Assembly: GCA_022376925.1 (NCBI GenBank)
Contig: JAIOJX010000025.1
Span: 183,147,801-183,211,800, forward strand
Direction: 5' to 3'
Source of the DNA: Tragulus kanchil
Lineage: Eukaryota; Chordata; Mammalia; Artiodactyla; Tragulidae
DNA: 64,000 nt
The notes under the pieces are model-generated. The model had not been told where the DNA came from, ran no database searches, and worked only from the letters and a program-made list of their open reading frames with translations. Position 1 is the stretch's first letter. Every line of letters starts with the position of its first letter. Of this stretch, positions 47,655 through 59,082 are shown one piece after another. The position numbers and the translations under genes are program-made.

Positions 47655-49894
47655 TTGTTCAAAAGATCTACATGAGCATGTGTAGCTGAACAATCAGAAA
47701 AAAATAGCCTAGCAATTTTTAATGGAAGATGGAGTGGGTATCCCAGTATGCAATGAATTTCCAAGGAGGCCTCCCGTCCTGCTCCAGGGAAATGGCTCTC
47801 TTTGGCCTGGTTCTCACAGTGCCCTGCCCGCCGTAACACCAGGGTGGGATGTGTTATGCTATTGCACTACGAGCTCCCCTCAAGGTAAAAGAGAGATGGG
47901 AGAAAGACAGACAATTTTCCAAAGGGACTGGGCCATTTGTTATAAACCCCTTGTCAGATGTCCTGAGATTTCAAGGCTCTAAAAGGACCTGCTTTGTTTA
48001 ATTATTAGGCGAGTGGCAAGTTGTGCTCTCCGGCCATGCTCTCTGACATTCTCTGAAATACTCTATGAATGACAGAAAGATGGATGCCAGGATCCCTCTC
48101 TCAGGCTAGAGATCACCTCAAACACCCCATCTATCAACTGTACTCTTGGCAATACGTCTAATAAGGTGGATCAGAGTCAAGGAGACACGATGGTGTCCTT
48201 TGTGAGCTCTGTGACCTCGGACTAACTATTTGGGTGCCTTATACTCCATCTGCAAAATTGGGAAAAATAACCTCTCCTTGTCCACTTGGAGAGGCACCTG
48301 TTACTTACCTATCAAGAAGTGAAGTCTGTGCCTCCACACCTTGAATCTGGGCTTCCGTGAGGAAGAGCACAGAGACACAATGATATTTCAGTTCGAGGCA
48401 TTGGTAATTTGTTTCTCCTCTCCTGGGAATCCAACCATCATTCTGTGGAAGACCCATGGAGAGGCTGTAGAGGAAGGCGCTCCTGTCAGCAGCCCTGCCT
48501 CAGTTCCACCCTAACCACCAGCTATGTGACTGACTGCATCATCTTCAATGTCCAGTGCAGCCGAACCTCTGATGCCTCCCTCTCCGGCCAGCACCTGTGC
48601 CCCGAAGCACAGACTGCCTGGCACAGACCCATGAGCTCTCAGAATGGTCACCCACAGCAATAAATTGTCTCTTGAGTCTCTGAATTTGGAGTTGACTGGC
48701 TATGTAACTATAGACAACTGGAACAGCGTCAAACAAGCTGTCACTGAATCATCAATCAGGGGGTTAAAATGAAAATATATTTTTTCCTTTTGTTCAAAAG
48801 ATCTACATGAGCATGTGTAGCTGAACAATCAGAAAAAATAGCCTAGCAATTTTAATGGAAGATGGAGTGGGTATCCCAGTATGCAATGAATTTCCAAGGA
48901 GGCCTCCCGTCCTGCTCCAGGGAAATGGCTCTCTTTGGCCTGGTTCTCACAGTGCCCTGCCCGCCGTAACACCAGGGTGGGATGTGTTATGCTATTGCAC
49001 TACGAGCTCCCCTCAAGGTAAAAGAGAGATGGGAGAAAGACAGACAATTTTCCAAAGGGACTGGGCCATTTGTTATAAACCCCTTGTCAGATGTCCTGAG
49101 ATTTCAAGGCTCTAAAAGGACCTGCTTTGTTTAATTATTAGGCGAGTGGCAAGTTGTGCTCTCCGGCCATGCTCTCTGACATTCTCTGAAATACTCTATG
49201 AATGACAGAAAGATGGATGCCAGGATCCCTCTCTCAGGCTAGAGATCACCTCAAACACCCCATCTATCAACTGTACTCTTGGCAATACGTCTAATAAGGT
49301 GGATCAGAGTCAAGGAGACACGATGGTGTCCTTTGTGAGCTCTGTGACCTCGGACTAACTATTTGGGTGCCTTATACTCCATCTGCAAAATTGGGAAAAA
49401 TAACCTCTCCTTGTCCATTTGGGAGAGGCACCTGTTACTTACCTATCAAGAAGTGAAGTCTGTGCCTCCACACCTTGAATCTGGGCTTCCGTGAGGAAGA
49501 GCACAGAGACACAATGATATTTCAGTTCGAGGCATTGGTAATTTGTTTCTCCTCTCCTGGGAATCCAACCATCATTCTGTGGAAGACCCATGGAGAGGCT
49601 GTAGAGGAAGGCGCTCCTGTCAGCAGCCCTGCCTCAGTTCCACCCTAACCACCAGCTATGTGACTGACTGCATCATCTTCAATGTCCAGTGCAGCCGAAC
49701 CTCTGATGCCTCCCTCTCCGGCCAGCACCTGTGCCCCGAAGCACAGACTGCCTGGCACAGACCCATGAGCTCTCAGAATGGTCACCCACAGCAATAAATT
49801 GTCTCTTGAGTCTCTGAATTTGGAGTTGACTGGCTATGTAACTATAGACAACTGGAACAGACGTCAAACAAGCTGTCACTGAAATCATCAGTAA
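47655..49894. repeat. Doubled segment 15 (offset 1133-1135)
   Basis: 47655-48756 recurs at 48789-49894, with a T-rich, A-rich filler at 48757-48788. Small indels occur in A- and T-runs. Contains a plus-strand MIR, otherwise unassigned. Confidence 0.95.
48170..48290 (+). mobile_element. MIR SINE (also 49303-49425)
   Basis: GATCAGAGTCAAGGAGACAC, AGCTCTGTGACCTCGGACTA and ACTCCATCTGCAAAATTGGG follow the MIR core. Second copy through segment 15. Confidence 0.7.
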
Positions 49895-50477
49895 TGACTA
49901 TAGGTTGGTGGCTTTAAAGAACTGATAAAAGAAAACCTAAACTGATGAGGTGCTAGGGGATAAGCTGGCAGTTCTCAATTACTGGGGAAGCCATCTCCCT
50001 CAGTTTCTTTTGGCTCTGTTGCTAGTGTACTGCATACTTTCCTCCCGACGCTGCTGTCGTAGGGAAGCAACATGGCGCTCTAGAAAGAACCCAGGCTTTA
50101 CTGTCAAGGGAGATGCAGCAGCACATTCCACCTGGGCCACCCGGGAGCTCTGAGGTGGGGAAGGTCACTTAATGAAGAAGACTGCTGCAGCTCTGCCCAG
50201 ATGCCCTTTCTGGGATGAGCCGATCCATGCCAAGATGCTATGACTGCTGCCTTCCAGCTGACCTCACCTCTGCAGGATAACCCTTGGCTGACGGAAGCCA
50301 CGTTGTTCTGAAGCTACCACCTCCCGCCTACCTAGGGAGTGGTCCCAGCCAGTGACTGACTGACTGGCACATGTGCACAGAAGGACGGTGGCTGAGTCAG
50401 GAGGGTTGGATGACTCCGCACCCTGAGACTTCCCTGTGTCATGGACCAGGCTCGGGAAGTAGGCTTGCAGAGTTTTC
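49895..50477. other. Unassigned intergenic sequence
   Basis: No family or gene recognised. Confidence 0.4.
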
Positions 50478-50907
50478 CACTTTCCTAGCTCTTTTCTCCG
50501 TCTTACCCCCTCCACTCCCTTAAAGATTTACTGAAGAAGAACCTCTCCATAAATCTGTGCTTGGAACTCTGGTCTCAAGCTCTGCTTCTGGGAATCTCAG
50601 CCTAAGGCACACTCTCCCTTCTCTGCTCTTTTTCAATTCCCTCTTCGCCAGAACTGGCTGAAATGACCTATCACTGTGGCCTGGCACCATATACACAGTT
50701 AACGCTAAAAAATTTCTTCTCTCATCCTCCTCATTCACACAGGGTGGACAAAGGAGATGAAAGTCCTTGAAGCCCAGAGCCCTCAAACGAGGTTTTCATG
50801 ACCTTCGTATAACAAATCGTTTAGAAAAATAGGCAAGTGGAGGCACTGATTTGTAATAATGGGGAGATGAAGGCCTCCTGGGTGGAGCTGCGAGGATTAG
50901 CTGAAAT

Positions 50908-51057
50908 AAAGGCTCCTCTGTCCATAGGATTCTCCAGGCAAGAACACTGGAGTGGGTAGCCACTGCCTTCTCCAGGGAATCTTCCCAGCCCCGGGACCAA
51001 CCTTGGGTATCCTGCATTGGAGGCAGATTCTTTGCTGTCTGAGCTACGAGGGAAGCC
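50908..51057 (-). mobile_element. Bov-tA SINE, 3'-truncated, first copy
   Basis: GGCTCCTCTGTCCATAGGAT, CCAGGCAAGAACACTGGAGT, head GTCTGAGCTACGAGGGAAGC. Confidence 0.9.
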
Positions 51058-51074
51058 TGAAATCAAGTCTGTGG

Positions 51075-51130
51075 ACTTTACAAGGTGTTTGGTACAGGGT
51101 AAGCACTCAGTGAGCGCAAGCCACTGCCCC
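51075..51130 (+). mobile_element. MIR 3' fragment (also 52203-52258)
   Basis: TTTGGTACAGGGTAAGCACT then CAGTGAGCG resembles the MIR tail. Short. Confidence 0.45.
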
Positions 51131-51410
51131 TGTATCTGACCAGCCGCAGGAAGCCAGGTCAGTCCTTGCTTTCCTGTCCTTGTGTCCAAGGGCAGCAGAG
51201 TTCATGGCAAAGAGGAGGCACCTCTGAATCTGCCCACGCTGCAGTGAGTGGGGAAGAATCTGTACTTTATAAAGATGGGCTGTTGTCGCAGTTCCAGTCC
51301 ACGTGGAATTTGGGTCATAAATTCATGCTCAGTGCTTCTCATCACTTTGGGCAGATTTCTCTGCCAGGCTCACAAACACCCAGACTCACTCGCTCTGGTC
51401 ATTAACACAG

Positions 51411-51416
51411 TTTATT
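51411..51416 (-). terminator. Second copy of the LDB2 poly(A) signal
   Basis: Same AATAAA hexamer and same flanks as 52539-52544, displaced 1128 bases inside a doubled segment. Not counted as an independent alternative poly(A) site. Confidence 0.45.
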
Positions 51417-52035
51417 ATTGGCACACTTATCAGTAAAGCATACATAAAATACAGCTGTTTTATAACACATGGAGCCACTGTGTCTTTACATGTATAGAGG
51501 AACATATTAATATGCGAATGGAAAAATTAGTTCTTTTATAAAGTTTCACATAAATACACTGGAATTGCCCCAAAGAAAAGTCCCCATAAAAATGAAGTAT
51601 TCTTCACTTTCCTAGCTCTTTTCTCCGTCTTACCCCCTCCACTCCCTTAAAGATTTACTGAAGAAGAACCTCTCCATAAATCTGTGCTTGGAACTCTGGT
51701 CTCAAGCTCTGCTTCTGGGAATCTCAGCCTAAGGCACACTCTCCCTTCTCTGCTCTTTTAAATTTCCCCTCTTCGCCAGAACTGGCTGAAATGACCTATC
51801 ACTGTGGCCTGGCACCATATACACAGTTAACGCTAAAAAATTTCTTCTCTCATCCTCCTCATTCACACAGGGTGGACAAAGGAGATGAAAGTCCTTGAAG
51901 CCCAGAGCCCTCAAACGAGGTTTTCATGACCTTCGTATAACAAATCGTTTAGAAAAATAGGCAAGTGGAGGAACTGATTTGTAATAAGGGGGAGATGAAG
52001 GCCTCCTGGGTGGAGCTGCGAGGATTAGCTGAAAT

Positions 52036-52185
52036 AAAGGCTCCTCTGTCCATAGGATTCTCCAGGCAAGAACACTGGAGTGGGTAGCCACTGCCTTCTC
52101 CAGGGAATCTTCCCAGCCCCGGGACCAACCTTGGGTATCCTGCATTGGAGGCAGATTCTTTGCTGTCTGAGCTACGAGGGAAGCC
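52036..52185 (-). mobile_element. Bov-tA SINE, second copy, just beyond the LDB2 3' end
   Basis: Same element as 50908-51057. It lies about 350 bases beyond the LDB2 poly(A) signal in the direction of transcription and in the same orientation as the gene. Confidence 0.9.
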
Positions 52186-52519
52186 TGAAATCAAGTCTGT
52201 GGACTTTACAAGGTGTTTGGTACAGGGTAAGCACTCAGTGAGCGCAAGCCACTGCCCCTGTATCTGACCAGCCGCAGGAAGCCAGGTCAGTCCTTGCTTT
52301 CCTGTCCTTGTGTCCAAGGGCAGCAGAGTTCATGGCAAAGAGGAGGCACCTCTGAATCTGCCCACGCTGCAGTGAGTGGGGAAGAATCTGTACTTTATAA
52401 AGATGGGCTGTTGTCGCAGTTCCAGTCCACGTGGAATTTGGGTCATAAATTCATGCTCAGTGCTTCTCATCACTTTGGGCAGATTTCTCTGCCAGGCTCA
52501 CAAACACCCAGACTCACTC

Positions 52520-53622
52520 GCTCTGGTCATTAACACAGTTTATTATTGGCACACTTATCAGTAAAGCATACATAAAATACAGCTGTTTTATAACACATGG
52601 AGCCACTGTGTCTTTACATGTATAGAGGAACATATTAATATGCGAATGGAAAAATTAGTTCTTTTATAAAGTTTCACATAAATACACTGGAATTGCCCCA
52701 AAGAAAAGTCCCCATAAAAGAAGCAGATGAGGGCTTTACAAAATATTATACAGGAAATATACTATGAAAAGAAACAACAGTCAACTCAGATACAATAAAA
52801 AAAAACACAAAAGAGTTTCATATTTATTAAACTGCCCACAAAATTAATGGATTACATGGCTTGAAAAATATTTGGATCGACAGCAATTTTACAAATGCAT
52901 ACATTCTCAAGGGGCCAAGTGCCTTTCTTTACATACAAATCTGCCTTGGTGTCTTTGATGACAAAAAGACATTTCTTGTTTCAGCACTCGGGCTCGAGGA
53001 CCGATTGACATTAGTTCGGCCATAAATTACCCTGCTGGGTCCTCTTAGCTGTTACCCAATGAAAGAAGAGGTGAAAGAGAGGGAGGGGGAAAAAAAAAGG
53101 TACATTTAAATTACTTTCCAAAAGCAGATATTTTTTCCTTTTCTTTTTTACTGAAACAAGAAACTCTCAGATGCAAGTCGAAAAGCAGAAAATATTTTAC
53201 AATATTAAAAAGTCATCTGTAGCTGGGTTCAGCATAGAGTGGGGTCCTGAGCACTGAGGGTTTACTGACAGATGGCCTTCGCTGGATGGCTGGATGCGGG
53301 GTGGAGAGAGAAAAGGAACAGCGTGGATCACACGGAGCTGGGAGAAGCGCTCGTATTGGCTCTGGTCTCAGTTACGGTCAGTGCCAGCATCTGTTACCTG
53401 TGAAGGCCTCCAGGCAGGGAGGGGTCATGGAGGTTTGTTTGGAATGGTCCTCTCAATTTAAAAAAAAAAGAGAAAAGAAAAACTCAGATCACGGCTGTTT
53501 AGACCTCGGCATTTGCGTGGCAACGTTTGAATGTCTGGTCCTTCCTCTCCTGTAAGTAAGGATCTGAAATAGTGAGCGTGACCCCCGGGGGCTATGGACA
53601 GTGGATCTGGAGCCAGTCCCTC
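52520..53622 (-). other. LDB2: LDB2 3' untranslated region (approximate extent)
   Basis: From the stop codon the minus strand continues about 1.1 kb without another long frame to an AATAAA hexamer at 52539-52544. The sequence is A/T-rich, with T-runs and A-runs around 52796-52806 and 53091-53099, and holds no SINE between 52719 and 53622. The distal 200 bases (52520-52718) are repeated at about 51392-51591 because of segment doubling. The end position is inferred from the poly(A) signal and was not observed from transcripts. Confidence 0.65.
52539..52544 (-). terminator. LDB2: Candidate LDB2 poly(A) signal AATAAA
   Basis: The plus strand reads TTTATT, so the minus strand carries canonical AATAAA. 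About 20-45 bases further along the minus strand is a G/U-rich stretch (GTCTGGGTGTTTGTG), as expected downstream of a cleavage site. It lies about 1.08 kb past the stop codon. Confidence 0.6.
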
Positions 53623-53853
53623 TTACTGGGAGGCCTGGGGAGGGGGGTTCTCTGATTTGGTCTCTTGAGTGGCCGGAGGTTTACTGTTCCATGGGCTGCT
53701 GTTCCCCAGGGCGGGTGAACTGGTGAAGTCTTCCTCGTCGTCCATGCCGTTGGCCGCATCATACTGCGTGTTTTCTAATCTAGTGATTAGCCTTTCGTCC
53801 TCGTCCCCAAACTCACCTCCCATCAGAGTTGGTTCTCCTACCACCATCACATC
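53623..53853 (-). CDS. LDB2: LDB2 terminal coding exon (LIM interaction domain and C-terminus)
   Basis: This exon encodes the last 76 residues and stop of LIM domain-binding protein 2, a nuclear adaptor that binds LIM-homeodomain and LMO proteins and self-associates to bridge enhancer complexes. The translation starts DVMVVGEPTLMGGEFGDED, the LIM interaction domain shared by LDB1 and LDB2, and ends SENPPPQASQ followed by the stop. LDB2 rather than LDB1 is indicated by Tyr in ENTQYDAANG, by GMDDEEDF, and by PPATQETKSENPPP. The splice acceptor is visible: on the minus strand the intron ends TTCACAG and the exon opens GATGTGATG at 53853, in phase 0 with the preceding exon. Near the end it reads DFTSSPALGNSSP, where I recall NN at both TS and NS in the human protein, so these may be lineage changes or base errors. 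This exon occurs once, unlike its upstream neighbour. Confidence 0.95.
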   Translation of the reverse strand, partial: DVMVVGEPTLMGGEFGDEDERLITRLENTQYDAANGMDDEEDFTSSPALGNSSPWNSKPPATQETKSENPPPQASQ

Positions 53854-54439
53854 CTGTGAACAGCAGCTGACATTATTACAGGGAACCTTGGGAGAGAGAA
53901 GCTCAGCTTAAAACCCTAGCGGGAGGCGCTGGGGGGCCTGGGTCAGACACGCGTAGCCTGTACACAGGGGTCACGTCTCAGTGTCGGGGGCCAAGACGCG
54001 TATTGGATTTCTACAGGAAATAAACATCGCCTCCTGACGGGAAACAACCACGCGAGTTTATGTCCTTAGTGTGCAGCCTGACACCGGAGAACGAGCAATG
54101 CTAGCAATCTGCAGAAATAAAAAAATGGATTTTTCAAAATTAAAAAAATCCACGCTTTGCAACTTGCCGACACTGGGGACTCAGGAGAGGGCAGTGGGCG
54201 CTGGGCGAGACCTCGGAGACGCCCCCAGTTTCTCTTAGGGTCTCGGGGTGGCTTTGGAAGCTAGTCAGGACAGTGGCCAACAGAGGGAGGAGTCGGTCCC
54301 ACCATCGTCGCGCCACTCATCCCGAACAGCGTTTCCTCTGTCCCAAGGACGTATATATGTGATAACTGAAGACAGATCCCTCTTTTCTCTACTCAGCCAG
54401 GCCCTTTTATACAGCCAACATCCTTGACATTCTGCTACT

Positions 54440-54520
54440 TAATTATGGTAATTAATTTAGGTAAAGTTTTCGATAAAAACAATGTTCACACTGATTTGAC
54501 AATTTGCATAGCTAATTAAG
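54440..54520. promoter_or_regulatory. Candidate homeodomain/POU motif cluster in the LDB2 last intron
   Basis: TAATTA occurs at 54440-54445, 54449-54454 and 54513-54518. A perfect octamer ATTTGCAT lies at 54502-54509, and a further CATTAG follows. The stretch is unique, A/T-rich and free of recognised repeats. Function is inferred from motif density only. Confidence 0.35.
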
Positions 54521-54530
54521 TCATTAGCAA

Positions 54531-56752
54531 AAACCTGCTGATTGCCAACAAGCCCTGAATTTACCATCTGTTATTCCATGGCGCCTGTCACCTAGCCCCA
54601 CGCAGGCAACCCTGCCACCAATCTGGGCCGTAAAGAGAACCAGCCTGTCCAGCTGGTGCCGTGAAAGGAGGATGAAGAACGCTAATTGGAATTACATCTA
54701 TGAAGCCGGTCGTCGTCAGAGACGGAAGCATGCAGAAAGAATCCATCTAATCCCTCCTTTAAGTACAAACTGTCCTTCCATGCAAACAAGGAAGCCACCT
54801 CCTCGAGCTGGGGGCTTGGTGGCCACCGAGGCAGAGGCTCAGGGACCGGGGAGAAGGACTCCTGCACAAAGGCCCTGGCCTCTGAGCTCCAAGAGCACCC
54901 TGTGGGGGTGATGGCCGGCCTCTGCACGGGCCGGGGCGTCTGTCAGGGGGATCCCGCTGTGCCGGCTCTGAGCAACTGTCTACCTAAGAGTGCCCAACTG
55001 CCGTCGGCCTCCGCCGAGGCTGGAAAATCGGGCCGGCCAGATGCTTTTGGAGATGTAAGTACGCGTTCCTTGATAGGGAGGCAAACTTGCCTTGACAACT
55101 GTGCAAACATTCTTTTCACTGGGACAGGAGAGGCTTCCTGGGGCAGTCTATGAGTAGAACACTGCTGTGGTCAGGAGGTCCGCGGTCCCTCCAGGGCCCT
55201 TCCAGAATTCTGAAGGTGTTAGTGGGACAGATCCCTTCGTGACCTTCTGGTCTATTCTGGAATGGAAAACCTTGTCTGTTTGCTAGATCGATTCCCCTCA
55301 AATTAGAGGGGAGAGCATCAGTAAGTTTCACATTGTGTTTTAAGACTAATCACTCTTACAAATGGATAACAATGATGTTAAACAGAAATGTCTCCAATGG
55401 AGTAAATGGCCTATAATGGAAACCTGGGTAGACTCGGCAACGAGGTACCAGCAGGGTATTCCATTGTGTGTCCCCAAGAATGTACTGATGATGCCACCAA
55501 GAGCTAGGGGTGATGCCGACTTGGAAGAGGCTCCCGAGGACTCTTAAAGTGAGATGCAGAATAGACAAGGACTCCGAGTGTCAAGAATACCAGTGGGATG
55601 CTAAGTGAACATGGCTTCCACCTGACCCCTTGGGTTGTTGGGGACACAGAAACCTGTATTGCAAAACCTGCTGATTCCATGGCGCCTGTCACCTAGCCCC
55701 ACGCAGGCAACCCTGCCACCAATCTGGGCCGTAAAGAGAACCAGCCTGTCCAGCTGGTGCCGTGAAAGGAGGATGAAGAACGCTAATTGGAATTACATCT
55801 ATGAAGCCGGTCGTCGTCAGAGACGGAAGCATGCAGAAAGAATCCATCTAATCCCTCCTTTAAGTACAAACTGTCCTTCCATGCAAACAAGGAAGCCACC
55901 TCCTCGAGCTGGGGCTTGGTGGCCACCGAGGCAGAGGCTCAGGGACCGGGGAGAAGGACTCCTGCACAAAGGCCCTGGCCTCTGAGCTCCAAGAGCACCC
56001 TGTGGGGGTGATGGCCGGCCTCTGCACGGGCCGGGGCGTCTGTCAGGGGGATCCCGCTGTGCCGGCTCTGAGCAACTGTCTACCTAAGAGTGCCCAACTG
56101 CCGTCGGCCTCCGCCGAGGCTGGAAAATCGGGCCGGCCAGATGCTTTTGGAGATGTAAGTACGCGTTCCTTGATAGGGAGGCAAACTTGCCTTGACAACT
56201 GTGCAAACATTCTTTTCACTGGGACAGGAGAGGCTTCCTGGGGCAGTCTATGAGTAGAACACTGCTGTGGTCAGGAGGTCCGCGGTCCCTCCAGGGCCCT
56301 TCCAGAATTCTGAAGGTGTTAGTGGGACAGATCCCTTCGTGACCTTCTGGTCTATTCTGGAATGGAAAACCTTGTCTGTTTGCTAGATCGATTCCCCTCA
56401 AATTAGAGGGGAGAGCATCAGTAAGTTTCACATTGTGTTTTAAGACTAATCACTCTTACAAATGGATAACAATGATGTTAAACAGAAATGTCTCCAATGG
56501 AGTAAATGGCCTATAATGGAAACCTGGGTAGACTCGGCAACGAGGTACCAGCAGGGTATTCCATTGTGTGTCCCCAAGAATGTACTGATGATGCCACCAA
56601 GAGCTAGGGGTGATGCCGACTTGGAAGAGGCTCCCGAGGACTCTTAAAGTGAGATGCAGAATAGACAAGGACTCCGAGTGTCAAGAATACCAGTGGGATG
56701 CTAAGTGAACATGGCTTCCACCTGACCCCTTGGGTTGTTGGGGACACAGAAG
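54531..56752. repeat. Doubled segment 17 in the LDB2 intron (offset 1100)
   Basis: 54531-55651 recurs at 55652-56752. The right copy skips about 20 bases near its start, and a G-run is five in the left copy and four in the right (near 54810/55911). No repeat family or exon recognised. Confidence 0.95.
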
Positions 56753-56855
56753 TGCCACTTCATTCCAGGTAATCAGGAGGTGATCAGGAACAAAGACAGG
56801 TGAGAAGAGTGGGCTAAGATGTGGTGGAGGACCACACGAGTGTGAATTCCATCTC

Positions 56856-59082
56856 GTGACCTACGTGCAGCACACTTTGAAGGGCTGGGGAAACACATAC
56901 ATCAGGTGTCATGGGGCAGGAGAAGAATGTCAGAACCGACACGTGGGTCTGCATTAGTCTTGTGAGTCCAAGGTCACCGAGAGAGGCTGGGGGATGGGAG
57001 GAGGTGAGCATCATTTGAAAGCAGAAGAAGCCAACTTAAGCGTGATATGAGCCAAGAAGCTCTCCGCCCTCCAGACGCCTTCCTTGTATCAGCAAAGAAC
57101 AGTCATTCCAGAAAAGTCACTATGAAAATAATGATTTGAATCTCTTCAGAGGGGGCTCCTACAGGTTCATAATATGCATGGTGTATCTTTGTTCCAGGAA
57201 CAACTAGAAAAGATGCCCAGGCATAGATACTTCTGAATGTCTGAAATTTCACAGAGATGCCACATTTGCCTTACTGATTATAAAACATCTCCTTAGCCAG
57301 ATGCATGATCATGTGTGTATGTGTGTGTGACTGTGTGTACACACGTGTGCACGTGTGAGTGGTGACCAGATGGCAGGCTATCAAGCAGACATGTGCTAAG
57401 GACTTGGCACACGCCAGGATGCTTGAGACAGTTCCACAGCTGTGCCCAGGACTCCACCCGGCTCTGCTACACTTGCCGGCGAGGACACGGGCTCTCCACT
57501 TGGGTGGGCTTCCCTTGCTGTCCTCACATAACACGAGTGGAGACACAATGCATGCTCAGGGCTCCCTCTACCTAGGGGGTGTTGGCACCCTTTATCCCAC
57601 ACTCCCACATCTTTAAACCTCCCCCCTCATTTAACATCTGGAGGGACACTGCATTTCCTTCTGGTCCCTGCAGGCTTGTGGACCCCCAGGGGGTGAAACT
57701 GGGCCACCTCAGAGTGACCCGTGTGGTCTCAGTGCCCCCTGAGGCAGCCCCTTCTGCTCCTCCCTGCAAACCTTGAGGCACCACCAGCTCTTGCCTGTGT
57801 CACATCTTCTCACTAACGTGTGTTTGTTCCCCGTGGAAAGACCACCCACCTCTGAGAAGGACTGGGCGGGACTCCTTTCAGAGCCCCTCCATGCTCGTCC
57901 TTAAACTGGCCAGAAGGGGTCACTGCTGTTGAGTGACAGGTCTCCATCCCTCCTGGGGTTGAGGCTATCTGTGACCTACCGTGCAGCACACTTTGAAGGG
58001 CTGGGGAAACACATACATCAGGTGTCATGGGGCAGGAGAAGAATGTCAGAACCGACACGTGGGTCTGCATTAGTCTTGTGAGTCCAAGGTCACCGAGAGA
58101 GGCTGGGGGATGGGAGGAGGTGAGCATCATTTGAAAGCAGAAGAAGCCAACTTAAGCGTGATATGAGCCAAGAAGCTCTCCGCCTCCAGACGCCTTCCTT
58201 GTATCAGCAAAGAACAGTCATTCCAGAAAAGTCACTATGAAAATAATGATTTGAATCTCTTCAGAGGGGGCTCCTACAGGTTCATAATATGCATGGTGTA
58301 TCTTTGTTCCAGGAACAACTAGAAAAGATGCCCAGGCATAGATACTTCTGAATGTCTGAAATTTCACAGAGATGCCACATTTGCCTTACTGATTATAAAA
58401 CATCTCCTTAGCCAGATGCATGATCATGTGTGTATGTGTGTGTGACTGTGTGTACACACGTGTGCACGTGTGAGTGGTGACCAGATGGCAGGCTATCAAG
58501 CAGACATGTGCTAAGGACTTGGCACACGCCAGGATGCTTGAGACAGTTCCACAGCTGTGCCCAGGACTCCACCCGGCTCTGCTACACTTGCCGGCGAGGA
58601 CACGGGCTCTCCACTTGGGTGGGCTTCCCTTGCTGTCCTCACATAACACGAGTGGAGACACAATGCATGCTCAGGGCTCCCTCTACCTAGGGGGTGTTGG
58701 CACCCTTTATCCCACACTCCCACATCTTTAAACCTCCCCCCTCATTTAACATCTGGAGGGACACTGCATTTCCTTCTGGTCCCTGCAGGCTTGTGGACCC
58801 CCAGGGGGTGAAACTGGGCCACCTCAGAGTGACCCGTGTGGTCTCAGTGCCCCCTGAGGCAGCCCCTTCTGCTCCTCCCTGCAAACCTTGAGGCACCACC
58901 AGCTCTTGCCTGTGTCACATCTTCTCACTAACGTGTGTTTGTTCCCCGTGGAAAGACCACCCACCTCTGAGAAGGACTGGGCGGGACTCCTTTCAGAGCC
59001 CCTCCATGCTCGTCCTTAAACTGGCCAGAAGGGGTCACTGCTGTTGAGTGACAGGTCTCCATCCCTCCTGGGGTTGAGGCTG
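56856..59082. repeat. Doubled segment 18 in the LDB2 intron (offset 1115-1116)
   Basis: 56856-57966 recurs at 57971-59082. Single-base C differences are near 56862/57978 and 57067/58182. Both contain the TG-rich E-box patch. Confidence 0.95.
57308..57360. repeat. TG/CA alternating tract with two CACGTG boxes (also 58423-58475)
   Basis: Alternating purine-pyrimidine run containing the perfect palindrome GTGTGTACACAC at 57333-57344 and CACGTG at 57342-57347 and 57350-57355. Confidence 0.7.

Larger units (their letters stand above)
50478..52718. repeat. Doubled segment 16, spanning the LDB2 3' end (offset 1127-1128)
   Basis: 50478-51604 recurs at 51605-52718. It includes a minus-strand SINE and the LDB2 poly(A) signal. 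Only the right copy runs on into the LDB2 3'UTR. Differences cluster near 50626-50643/51754-51771. Confidence 0.95.

Noticed and set aside
53669..53911. 80-codon plus-strand frame over the LDB2 terminal exon
   Set aside because: Antisense shadow of the LDB2 coding sequence.
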